From Effusibacillus dendaii (GTDB taxonomy: Bacteria > Bacillota > Bacilli > Tumebacillales > Effusibacillaceae): a stretch of 64,000 nt of DNA. Each line of letters starts with the position of its first letter. Within the stretch, counting starts at the first letter, position 1. The stretch covers positions 472,501-536,500 of the forward strand of contig NZ_AP023366.1 in the NCBI RefSeq assembly GCF_015097055.1. The letters run 5' to 3'. The notes below the pieces were generated by a model. That model was not told the origin of the DNA. It did no database searches and saw nothing but the letters and a program-made list of their open reading frames with translations. A program made the translations under genes and the position numbers. Positions 48,621 to 56,841 of the stretch are shown here, piece by piece.

Positions 48621-49216
48621 ATGTCCAACGAAGAAATGCTTGCAGCAAGCGCATTGAAATCGATTGCCCGGAATGTGCAAATTAAGGAGTATATTCAAAA
48701 TTCGACAGAGTTGTATCCTTTATTACTTCGTGCAGCCAAGCGTTTCGTAACAGGGGAAACGAGGAGAGATGGAATTGCGAAGGCGTTAGATCTAACAAAG
48801 AAGGGATATTTTTTTTCTCTTGAATACATAGGGGAAAATACCCGAATAGCCGAAGAATGCATGAGGGCTAAAAACGAATTCCTGGAGTTAATGAAAGAGA
48901 CAGATACTCATTTGGCGGGAACAACTATTTCTCTGGACCTATCCCACATCGGTATGTCTGTGGATTCGGGGATCCAACTGCTATCGGCCCCATGCAGGAG
49001 GCGCTAAAAGATCCAAGTAAAATCGTTCGCTGGCGTGCCGCACGATTCTTGTACGAAGTAGGGGACAAGTCAGCCATTCCAGCTCTGTGCGCTGCCCAAA
49101 ACGACCCTGAGTTTGAAGTCGGAATGCAGGTCCAAATGGCTATCGAACGAATTGAAAACAGTGAGACTGCGAGTGAAAACGTATGGCAGCGGATGATCAA
49201 AAACCATTCGTCATAG
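48621..49216 (+). pseudogene. Proline dehydrogenase N-terminus fused to a CvfC-like HEAT tail
   Basis: ATG 48621 starts a proline dehydrogenase (LYPLLLRAAKRFVTGETRR; FSLEYIGENTRIAEECMRAK; TTISLDLSHIGMSVD). At about 48970 it changes to GDPTAIGPMQEALKDPSKIV and RWRAARFLYEVGDKSAIPAL in a second frame, which is the last HEAT-like repeat of the conserved virulence factor C (YpgR-like) proteins, ending at 49216. The barrel with the FAD and proline sites is absent. A deletion fused two different genes. Confidence 0.85.
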
Positions 49217-49702
49217 GAAAGAAGCAACAAGTGGGGATGCTTTCGGTTGTTTTCTGACGATTGGCAGCTCAAAAATGTCGCGGTGCTTACCCGGCCCGTA
49301 ATAATTGGGTTCTCTTTCTACGAATTTAAATCCGAATGATTCTAACGCACGGATGGAGGGCCTATTCAGTTCACTTACGGTAACCAATACCCGGTTTACA
49401 GTCGGAAATTTTTCAAGAGCTGTCAGCCGGGTCCGGATCAATCGTTTCCCGATTCCATTCCCTTGAAATTCTTTTTTTACGATATTGAACAGCAGCCACC
49501 CGGTAGATTGATACATATCGATGCCGGCGCAACAAAATGCAATGATCTTACGTTCATATGTTGCCTTGAAAATCAAATCGGGAAACAGTTCAAAGTACTT
49601 TTTCAACTCATGCAGGTTCATTCTGTCAGGCAGCGTTAAATCTGCCAATTGTATCATTTCGGCAAAATCTTCTCTTTCAGCCAGCGTGATAACAGGTTCC
49701 AT
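49211..49702 (-). CDS. GNAT family N-acetyltransferase
   Basis: A 163-residue GNAT acetyltransferase with the acetyl-CoA loop in FQGNGIGKRLIRTRLTAL and the C-terminal RALESFGFKFVEREPNYYGP, as in RimI-like proteins. The ATG at 49702 is preferred because AGGAG lies 10 bases upstream. Intact, and convergent with the fused remnant before it. Substrate unknown. Confidence 0.85.
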   Translation of the reverse strand: MEPVITLAEREDFAEMIQLADLTLPDRMNLHELKKYFELFPDLIFKATYERKIIAFCCAGIDMYQSTGWLLFNIVKKEFQGNGIGKRLIRTRLTALEKFPTVNRVLVTVSELNRPSIRALESFGFKFVEREPNYYGPGKHRDIFELPIVRKQPKASPLVASFL

Positions 49703-49911
49703 CACTATCAAACTCCTGTAAACCAGATTTCAATTACAGCTTCAGTGTAGCGTTATATTATGGAGATTTTATGGTCGATTCATTAAGAAATTGTAAGAGA
49801 GTATACTAACTGGAAGCCTTTCTCTCTATACAAAAAATTAACAGTCCGAAAACAAGATCTTCATACATATTTGGTAACTTAATTGCAACACAGGGAAAAG
49901 GAGCGGTGCGG

Positions 49912-50157
49912 GTGGTAAAATGCCCAGTTTGCTCGGAATTGTTGGAATTGTTGACAACGGTACATTGCGAAATGGTACACGGATTGACCAGACAACAAGT
50001 AATTGAGCGGTACGGGAAACCGGAATCCTTTTTCATGGAATTTGCAAAGAAATATGTCGATTCGGCACCGGTGATTCGGAAAAGAGATTTTGTGAATTCT
50101 CAGCTTTTGACAGACAGAATTCGTTCCAAAACTCGTAAGTTCCATATCGACCGTTAA
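49912..50157 (+). CDS. Ros/MucR-like zinc-finger protein
   Basis: An 81-residue protein starting with VVKCPVCSELLELLTTVHCE and MVHGLTRQQVIERYG, a C-x2-C-x13-H-x4-H finger of the Ros/MucR kind in which the second half forms a helix before a conserved G-x-x-x-x-x-I/Y. The tail FFMEFAKKYVDSAPVIRK and RSKTRKFHIDR is basic and could bind DNA. GTG 49912 is chosen because AAAAGGAG lies eight bases upstream; GTG 49906 is too close. Such fingers are common in alphaproteobacteria and phages, less so in Bacilli. Confidence 0.6.
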   Translation: MVKCPVCSELLELLTTVHCEMVHGLTRQQVIERYGKPESFFMEFAKKYVDSAPVIRKRDFVNSQLLTDRIRSKTRKFHIDR

Positions 50158-50201
50158 ACTAAATCGGAGGTATTGGAACCGGTCTCAATGTTCCCGCTTT
50201 T

Positions 50202-50604
50202 TTGCTTTCATGGCCAGAAGGGGAGGGGACCTATGATTCAAAGACAAACGGGGATTCCTTCCGGTTTACGGACAACATGAACATTGTCCGTAACAACATC
50301 TGTGTTACCGGAAAAAATGGTGCCTGGTCTCGAGAGATACCTCAAGGACTTCCGGTCGCTTTACGGACTATTAAAGGAGAATTATCATTTCACTCCGCTT
50401 CGGAAAAGATCCGTTTTCTCGGCAATATTTCCGACTATTAAGGATGCGGCAGTTTTAAATATGCCGGAAGATGTGCCCATTTTACGGATTGAAAGTGTGA
50501 TGCATCATCCGGACGGGTTTCCGGTTGAATACGGAATAACCCGGATTCGCGGCGATATGAACCAGTGTCTCGTTGATTTTGGGGAGGTGGTTCTCTCGAA
50601 ATAA
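50202..50604 (+). pseudogene. GntR-family UTRA regulator remnant (PhnF-like)
   Basis: Remains of a GntR/HutC-type regulator. WPEGEGTYDSKT recalls the end of the winged helix (usual GxGTYV), and another frame contains SVLPEKMVPGLERYLKDFRS, SLYGLLKENYHFTPL and VPILRIESVMHHPDGFPVEY, the UTRA ligand domain, to TAA 50602. Most of the winged helix and part of the UTRA domain are missing and the frame changes. It precedes the phn genes, so it was probably the phnF regulator of that operon. Confidence 0.75.
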
Positions 50605-50632
50605 ACGGGCAAGACCAAGGGGGTGTCAAGCA

Positions 50633-50905
50633 ATGATCAGCCAGGGTGTGATCAAGCAAGATGAAATCAATGTGATCTGGAAATCTGACCTGATTCCGGG
50701 GTCACCCATTGCCGTACGGAGCGACCTGGATCCTGAAATCAAAAAGAAACTCAAACAGGCCTTGATCAGTGTTCATGAAAAAGACCCCAGCGCGATTGGT
50801 GGTATTGGCAAAGTTGAGAAGTACATGGAAACAAACAAGGAATTTTACAACCCGGTTCGTGATGCGGCAAACCTCTTGGGAATTGATTTGGCTAAGAAAA
50901 AATAA
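50633..50905 (+). pseudogene. phnD: Phosphonate-binding protein PhnD, C-terminal fragment
   Basis: About 90 residues matching the end of phosphonate ABC transporter binding proteins: QGVIKQDEINVIWKSDLIPG, SPIAVRSDLDPEIKKKLKQA and NPVRDAANLLGID. The signal peptide and first two thirds are gone. It follows directly after the UTRA remnant, suggesting that one deletion took out the 3' end of the regulator and the 5' part of phnD. It precedes phnC by 33 bases. Confidence 0.85.
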
Positions 50906-50938
50906 GAAGAGAAATCTTGTGAAAAGAGGGATTTGCCT

Positions 50939-51460
50939 ATGATTCAGATTCTAAATTTGGAGAAGGTCTATGGCACGGGTGTTAAAGCGCTCAGTGACAT
51001 TCATATGGAAATCCAGCAAGGTGAATTTGTGGTTTTTCTTGGCCCCAGCGGTGCTGGCAAATCTTCTCTTTTGTGTTGCATTAATGGACTGGTAACTCCC
51101 ACGCACGGTTCCGTAATTGTCGATAATATTCAGTTGGGAAAAAACAGGAAAGACTTGAAAAAGGTTCGATCGCTTGTGGGATGATCTTTCAACAATTTAA
51201 CCTGGTTAAGCGAATCACTGTTTTGGAAAATGTATTATGGAGCTCGCGGTTCAGTGCCTTGACAGAGTCGGGATGAAAGAGAAGATGTACCAGAGAGCGG
51301 ATCAACTTAGCGGGGGACAACAGCAGCGGGTCGCCATCGCACGCACTCTTTTACAGAAACCTTCCATTCTGTTGGCTGATGAACCGGTCGTGAGTTTGGA
51401 CCCAAAGACCTCGATTCAGGTAATGAACTTGCTGAAGAATTTTAACCAACCTCAAAAATC
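50939..51460 (+). pseudogene. phnC: Phosphonate import ATPase PhnC, frameshifted
   Basis: ATG 50939 reads an ABC ATPase with LNLEKVYGTGVKALSDIHME and GPSGAGKSSL, and stops after VRSLVG at 51182. A second frame carries [19 protein letters not shown], then a deletion and [32 protein letters not shown] and [13 protein letters not shown] up to about 51460. The Q-loop-to-signature region is shortened and the frame is broken. The end runs into phnE. Confidence 0.88.
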
Positions 51461-51462
51461 TA

Positions 51463-51771
51463 TTGTTTACTTTGCTTGTTGTTCTTGTCCTGATATGGAC
51501 TGTAGAAGAAACCAACTTTAGCATACCGGAATTGATAGATGGCAGGGCTGCCATGTCTGATTTTACCGGCCGCATGTTTCCGATGGATTTTACCGGTACA
51601 CAGCGCTATCTGGTTGCGATGTATGAAACGGTCCAAATTGCTCTTTTGGAAACCGTGCTCGGGATATTGCTAAGTATGCCTTTGGGCCTGTCAGCTGCGA
51701 GAAATATCACGCCGCATCCTGTTTTTTACGTAGTTTCAAGGTTTCTGCTGAATGCTTTCCGGGCAATCAAT
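51463..51771 (+). pseudogene. phnE: Phosphonate permease PhnE, N-terminal fragment
   Basis: [20 protein letters not shown] and MSDFTGRMFPMDFTGTQRYL, then ETVQIALLETVLGILLSMPL and GLSAARNITPH are the start of PhnE. At about 51770 the text changes to PhnI. The last helices and the EAA loop of PhnE and all of phnG and phnH are absent, so a single deletion of several genes is likely. Confidence 0.87.
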
Positions 51772-52299
51772 AGAAGAAAAATCAGGGTGGTTCGCCGGAT
51801 TTCGACCGCTTTCAAGAATATTCCCGGCGGCCAGTACCTGGGTCCAACTCGGGATTATACGAAGCGGCTGCTCAAGTTTGAGCTGGCAGATGAAACCGAA
51901 CAGCATGTGCGTGCCTTCACGGAGCAATATCTTTCCGAGGTAAAAACGGAACCGGATCAGCCCATTCCTGATTTTCCGAAAGTCGTGGAGTTGCTGCGGA
52001 GTGAAGGTCTGTTGGAAGACCGCGATAAGGGCAATGCGAATCAGGATTCGATCGACGATATCACTCGGCATTCCATTCAGTTTCCGGCTTCCTGCGCCAT
52101 GCGGCTGCAGTCGCTTGCCCGCGGGGAAACCGGAGCCATGATGGCATTGCTTATTATTGACGGCATCGAAGCATCCGGATTTGTCTCTCACTGGAAACTT
52201 CCGCACTATGTAGATTTTCAGGCTGAATCGATCTGGGTCCGGTCGATTCAGAAACGGGGGCAAATGAAAAATGAGCATCTACAATTATGGGTTTCTTGA
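51772..52299 (+). pseudogene. phnI: C-P lyase subunit PhnI, truncated
   Basis: IRVVRRISTAFKNIPGGQYL, GPTRDYTKRLLKFELAD and FPASCAMRLQSLARGETGAM are middle parts of PhnI, followed after a deletion by EASGFVSHWKLPHYVDFQAE, the typical PhnI C-terminus. About the first 100 residues and an inner block are missing. PhnI is the nucleosidase of the C-P lyase core (PhnGHIJ). The reading frame is open but fused with phnE upstream. Confidence 0.88.
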
Positions 52300-53143
52300 T
52301 GAGAATACAAAGAAAGAAATCCGCAGAAAGCTGTTAAAAGCGGTCGCCATTCCCGGCTATCAGGTCCCGTTTGGATCACGTGAACTGCCGATCGCGAGAG
52401 GTTGGGGAACCGGCGGGTTGCAGATTACATTATCGATTGTGGGAAAGGATGACATCGTTAAAGTCATTGACCAAGGCTGTGACGACAGCGTTAACGCCTG
52501 CAACCTGCGTGAACTGATTGCAGAGACAACCAACGTCGAGACAACAATGGACACACTGAAGGCAACCATCATCCAAACCCGGCACCGGATTCCGGAAGAG
52601 AAAATGAAGGAACATCAAATACGGGTGTTTCAGGTTCCCTATCCCGAAGCACTGCGCTAGGGGGAGCCCAGTGAAAGGAAAACCCGAAGAATGCATGCGG
52701 AAAAGGATTACAGCAAACGATGGGTATTCCTGTATGAAGATATCGTAAAGTGGGGAGAAATTACACTTTCTCACCGATACCCCGTATCAGTCAATGGTCG
52801 TTATGTGATCGACCCCTCGCCGATTCCACGGTTTGATGTGCCCAAACTGCACCAGGCAGAAACATTGTTCCTGTTCGGTGCGGGCCGGGAGAAACGGATT
52901 TATGCGATTCCTCCTTATACCGACGTGGTTCCGCTCCAGTTTGAAGATTATCATTTCCACGTTGAAGATTTTGGCGAAAAATCCTGCGAATATTGCGGGA
53001 GCACCGATTCTTACCTGGATGAAGTGTTCGACAATCAAACGGGAGAACGTCATTTCTACTGTTCAGATACAAGTTATTGTCTGAAAATGCGAAACAAAGC
53101 ACAGGGGATTCCAGTGGAATTAGGGGGCCGATGGAATGAATAG
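52271..53143 (+). pseudogene. phnJ: C-P lyase PhnJ with an internal amber stop
   Basis: ATG 52271 starts PhnJ: LLKAVAIPGYQVPFGSRELP and ATIIQTRHRIPEEKM, then VPYPEALR and TAG at 52658. In the same frame it continues GEPSERKTRRMHAEKDYSKR, VNGRYVIDPSPIPRFDVPKL, LFLFGAGREKRIYAIPPYTD and CEYCGSTDSYLDEVFDNQTG to 53143. The radical-SAM/cluster cysteines (C-x2-C-x21-C-x5-C) are intact. Family members have a hydrophobic residue at the stop position, so one base change (for example TTG to TAG) made a nonsense mutation. Otherwise full length, about 290 residues. Confidence 0.9.
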
Positions 53144-53993
53144 AAGAATGGCTGTCCCGGAACAACCGCTTCTTCGCGTAAGGAATGTCAGTAAAATCTA
53201 TGGCCGAAGCTGTGGGGAATGTATGGAAGGAACGGGACCTGAGAGAGAAAGCAATATTTGTCCGAAATGCGGTTCAATCGTTGCCGGCGGTCCTATCAGC
53301 TTTGATGTGTATCCGGGCGAAATCCTTTGCATTGTGGGAGAAAGCGGATCTGGTAAAAGCACCTTGATCAAGTCGCTCTACTTCGATGACACATTTTCGT
53401 CGGGAGAGGTGTACTTGCAAAACTACGAAGAAGGGAAAACCAACCTGCTTGCCCTCAGCAGCCAGAAGAAAAGACGGGTTCGCAATTGTTTGATGGGTAT
53501 GGTGTACCAGAATCCGCAACTCGGGCTGCGGCTCGATTTTACGAGCGGCGGAAATAACGCGGAGAAGCTGTTGACAGCGGATTGGCACCATGTCGGTAAG
53601 ATCCGGGAACGGGCACAAGAACTGCTTGCAAGAACGGAAATTCCGATTGAACGAATGGACGATTGTCCAAAGAATTTCAGCGGCGGGATGCAGCAACGCG
53701 TACAGATCTCGAAAGCGTTGGCAAATAATCCTTCGCTGCTGTTGTTGGATGAGGTCACCACTGGCCTTGATGTTTCTGTTCAGGCACGCGTGCTGGATTT
53801 GATCCGACAGATCCAAAGAACGCTTGGCATCACAATGATCGTAGTATGCCATGATTTTTCCGTGATTCGAATGTTAACCAACCGGACGCTGGTAATGAAA
53901 AACGGACGTGTGGTAGAAGCAGGTCTTACCGACCAGATCCTGGAGGATCCGCAGCACGAGTATTCCCAGATTTTAATCAATTCGATGCTCTGA
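53136..53993 (+). CDS. phnK: C-P lyase-associated ATPase PhnK
   Basis: A 285-residue ABC-type ATPase that reads through: VRNVSKIYGRSCGECMEGTG with a CxxC pair and ICPKCG (a second pair, as in many PhnK), Walker [39 protein letters not shown] and VVCHDFSV. PhnK binds the C-P lyase core and couples ATP hydrolysis to turnover. It overlaps the phnJ stop by 8 bases. It is the only undamaged gene in the phn operon, probably by chance. Confidence 0.92.
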   Translation: MNRRMAVPEQPLLRVRNVSKIYGRSCGECMEGTGPERESNICPKCGSIVAGGPISFDVYPGEILCIVGESGSGKSTLIKSLYFDDTFSSGEVYLQNYEEGKTNLLALSSQKKRRVRNCLMGMVYQNPQLGLRLDFTSGGNNAEKLLTADWHHVGKIRERAQELLARTEIPIERMDDCPKNFSGGMQQRVQISKALANNPSLLLLDEVTTGLDVSVQARVLDLIRQIQRTLGITMIVVCHDFSVIRMLTNRTLVMKNGRVVEAGLTDQILEDPQHEYSQILINSML

Positions 53994-54005
53994 GGAGGGA
54001 ACATA

Positions 54006-54719
54006 ATGGGCTTGCTACTGCATACGGAAAATTTAACGAAGTCATTCACGCTTCACCAAACTCAGCAAAAACAGATTGTTGGCTGCAGAGAGGCAAATTT
54101 TACAATCGAACAGGGTGAATTTGTCGGCATAACCGGATAAAGCGGTGCGGGGAAATCCACCATCCTGAAATGCATCTATCGAACCTATATTCCTACTTCG
54201 GGATCGATCCGTTTTCAATCGGAACAGTTCGCTACAATCGACCTCGCAACTGCTTCCGAACAGCAGGTTATCGCTATCCGACGGTGCGAGATCGGATATG
54301 TGTCCCAATTTTTAAAAGTGCTTCCCGGATTACAGCGTTGGGTGTGGTGGCAGAGGGACTTATGGAAATCGGATGCGATGAGGCGAAAGCAGTCGAGGAG
54401 GCCAAACAGATGCTGCGGCACTTCCAACTTCCGGAAGTGCTGTGGGATGCTTACCCGAACACATTTAGCGGCGGGGAAAAGTTACGTTTAAATCTGGCAA
54501 GAGCGTTGGTAAGACGCCCGAAGCTCCTGTTACTCGATGAACCAGTTGCGTCGCTTGACAACCGTTCCAAAGAATCTGTCAAAGAGATGGTTACAGGCCT
54601 AAAAAGCAGGAACCAGTATGCTCGGTATTTTTCATGATCTGGAGTTTATGGATTCGGTGGTGAATTCCCGCTACACCATGCACCAAGGAGTATTAAACGG
54701 CGGGAGGGTGACGGTATGA
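54006..54719 (+). pseudogene. phnL: C-P lyase ATPase PhnL, broken
   Basis: ATG 54006 (site TGAGGAGGG) reads LTKSFTLHQTQQKQIVGCRE and GEFVGITG, then a TAA (54138) in the Walker A loop where a sense codon such as AAA is expected, then [20 protein letters not shown]. After [10 protein letters not shown] a frameshift leads to [20 protein letters not shown] and [31 protein letters not shown]; another shift at about 54617 gives [14 protein letters not shown]. One stop and two frameshifts: nonfunctional. Confidence 0.9.
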
Positions 54720-55740
54720 GTCAAAAGCGGCTTTGCATTCGGAATGCCGAGATGGTCCTTCCTGACCGGGTAATAAAAGGCGATCTTTTGGTTGAAGGGG
54801 ATCGCATAGCGGAGATACGGCCAACTGGGCTTCCGGTTACAGCAGACGAGCCATCAGATCAGGCATTGGATGCAACCAGGATGTATTTGCTGCCCGGGAA
54901 CGGAATCACTACGATGTATCACTCTGTCTCGTTAGCAGACGGAGTCGGGGTTCGGAACAATGATATGGTGGTCCAGATTATCGAAAATATTGTCCGGCAC
55001 CGAAATACCCGGTCTTCGATCCGGCACCGCGTTCACTTGCGGTACGAGATAACGAACCTTCCCGGACTGCAAGCCGTGGAACATCTTTTGCAGCAGGGTA
55101 AGATCGACCTTCTCTCCTATATGGACCATACACCAGGATAGGGGCAATTCGCTGCGCCAGGGACGTATGAAGCGTATGTCATGAAAACCTATGGATTTAA
55201 GGATGAACTGGCCAAGGAGATGGTTGAGAAAATCATTGCATGGCAGCAACAAATCGAATGGAACCGGCTGAAGAAACTTGCCCGGTACGCAAAGTCCCTT
55301 AATATTAGCGTCGCTTCCCACGACGATGATTCGCCGGACAAAGTGGATCAGATGCTTGGGTATGGTATCAGGATCAGTGAGTTTCCTGTGAATCTGAAGG
55401 CGGCGCGCCGAGCAAAGGAAAGAAATATTCATGTCTGCGTGGGTGCGCCAAATGTGGTTCGCGGCAGTTCCCACGGCAACAACATGAAAGCGATCGATGC
55501 AATCAAAGCGGGGTATGCGGACGTGCTGTGCTCCGATTATCATCCATCGACGATGTTGCCAGTTGTATGCAAGTTGGTTGCAGAGGGAATCGATTTGCCC
55601 CAAGCAGTAAGGAAGATCAGTCTCAATCCTGCACAAGCGCTGGGGATTGATGCGTAACTGGGTACGCTTGAGCAGGAAAAAACAGCAGATCTCATACTGG
55701 TTGAAATGTATGAAGGATACCCGTTGCTGCAAAAGGTCTG
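54716..55740 (+). pseudogene. phnM: Phosphonate triphosphate diphosphohydrolase PhnM, broken
   Basis: ATG 54716 reads a PhnM amidohydrolase: IRNAEMVLPDRVIKGDLLVE and YLLPGNGITT, where the block with the metal ligands between LLPG and GITT is deleted. Then RHRVHLRYEITNLPGLQAVE, MDHTPG, a TAG at 55139 in place of Gln (CAG), VASHDDDSPDKVDQMLGYGI, GAPNVVRGSSHGNN and ADVLCSDYHPSTMLPV. A TAA after ALGIDA (55657) precedes GTLEQEKTADLILVEMYEG. It ends fused to a PHP-domain gene. Confidence 0.9.
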
Positions 55741-56213
55741 GAACAGGCGATGGTCATCGGGCGGGAGTTGGGTGTAGAAATCGTACCCGGTATTGAAATA
55801 TCAGCGTATGATTTTGAAAGAAAGACACGGGCGCATATTCTTGGATTCTATGTGGAGCCGGGACATCCTGCGATTGAACTGCTCTGTAATCCTGTAATCG
55901 AGAAGCGCCACAAGGTCTCACTTGAAATGATCGACAAGATCATTGCGGCGGGTTATCGGATATCCCGAGAGCAAGTAGAACGGTTTGCAGAAAGCGGAAC
56001 ATGTATTACAAGCAACATATTATGCATGCGTTATTGGAAAATGGGTATTGTGACGAAATTTACGGAGATCTTTACAAGACGCGATTTTCCCGAAGTGAGA
56101 AAGACGGCAAACAGGGAGTTGCGTATGTTTCCATGGAGTATGTTGATGCCGTTTCTGCCATCCAAGCGATTCAGGCCGCAGGAGGGGATCCGGTGGTTGC
56201 CATCCCGGTTTAA
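55729..56213 (+). pseudogene. PHP-domain phosphoesterase remnant (PhnPP-like)
   Basis: LEQAMVIGRELGVEIVPGIE, RAHILGFYVEPGHPAIE and ISREQVERFAESG are the middle of a PHP phosphoesterase. A frameshift near 56000 gives YKQHIMHALLENGYCDEIYG and VSMEYVDAVSAIQAIQAAGG, with a stop at 56211. Both ends are lost. A PHP phosphodiesterase (PhnPP) opens the cyclic ribose phosphate made by C-P lyase in some Gram-positive bacteria, which fits this position in the phn operon. Confidence 0.78.
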
Positions 56214-56427
56214 TTTTGAGAATAACAATTATGTACAGGACGAAGTAAATCAATATTTGGCGCAAATCGAAAGCCTGCAATATAACTTATTTATTTATCG
56301 TTTTTAAAATACGAATCGAGTAAGCAGGGGTTAGTAATCCCACTATTGGCACTGTTATAATGCGTACGGTAATGAAGGGCATTCCAAATAGTGGAAAGGT
56401 GACAATGATGGTCACCACTTATCCAAC

Positions 56428-56610
56428 TCAACGCTTGAAACGTATCTTCCATTCGGCGGATTCCGTTTCGATGCGTACTTCATATCCGGAACTGCGGAGA
56501 CTATTGACCAGGTCGGAAGCCGTATTTTTGTCGGACAATGAGATCTGATACCAGCCAAGGTTTTTCCGATTCGTTTTGGAAACAATCGTTTGCAGTTGTC
56601 GTAAAATCAT
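56428..56610 (-). CDS. Small hypothetical protein (60 residues)
   Basis: A 60-residue protein with the strong site AGGAGGTATTCG before ATG 56610. The sequence LRQLQTIVSKTNRKNLGWYQ and LVNSLRSSGYEVRIETESAE suggests a single alpha/beta fold with a SPOR- or ACT-like pattern, but no family is assigned. It lies alone between the phn remnants and the phosphoesterase gene. Confidence 0.55.
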   Translation of the reverse strand: MILRQLQTIVSKTNRKNLGWYQISLSDKNTASDLVNSLRSSGYEVRIETESAEWKIRFKR

Positions 56611-56790
56611 TCGAATACCTCCTGTTCTCTTTGAATACAAGCAACGATATCAATTCTTTGCTATCATCCCTTGCACTTCTAGAATACGTGTGAAAGATAA
56701 AAATCAGTTAAAGTAACGGTGAATTTTTCGTGAAGAATTTGGTACAAGAATTTGACTTTGACAGTCAACATGAGGCTCCCAATAGGGAAA

Positions 56791-56826
56791 AGAAAAGGAC
56801 CACGGGTTGGAAACCATAGGTCCTTT
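56791..56826 (-). terminator. Terminator of the secreted phosphoesterase gene
   Basis: On the minus strand AAAGGACC (56819-56826) pairs with GGTCCTTT (56794-56801) followed by TCTTTTC. It lies 16 bases after the stop. Confidence 0.85.
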
Positions 56827-56841
56827 CCAGGGAATCACTTT

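Noticed and set aside
52640-52680. Stop-codon recoding (amber read-through or pyrrolysine) in phnJ
   Set aside because: PhnJ is not known to need a special residue there, there is no hairpin evidence, and genes on both sides are broken.
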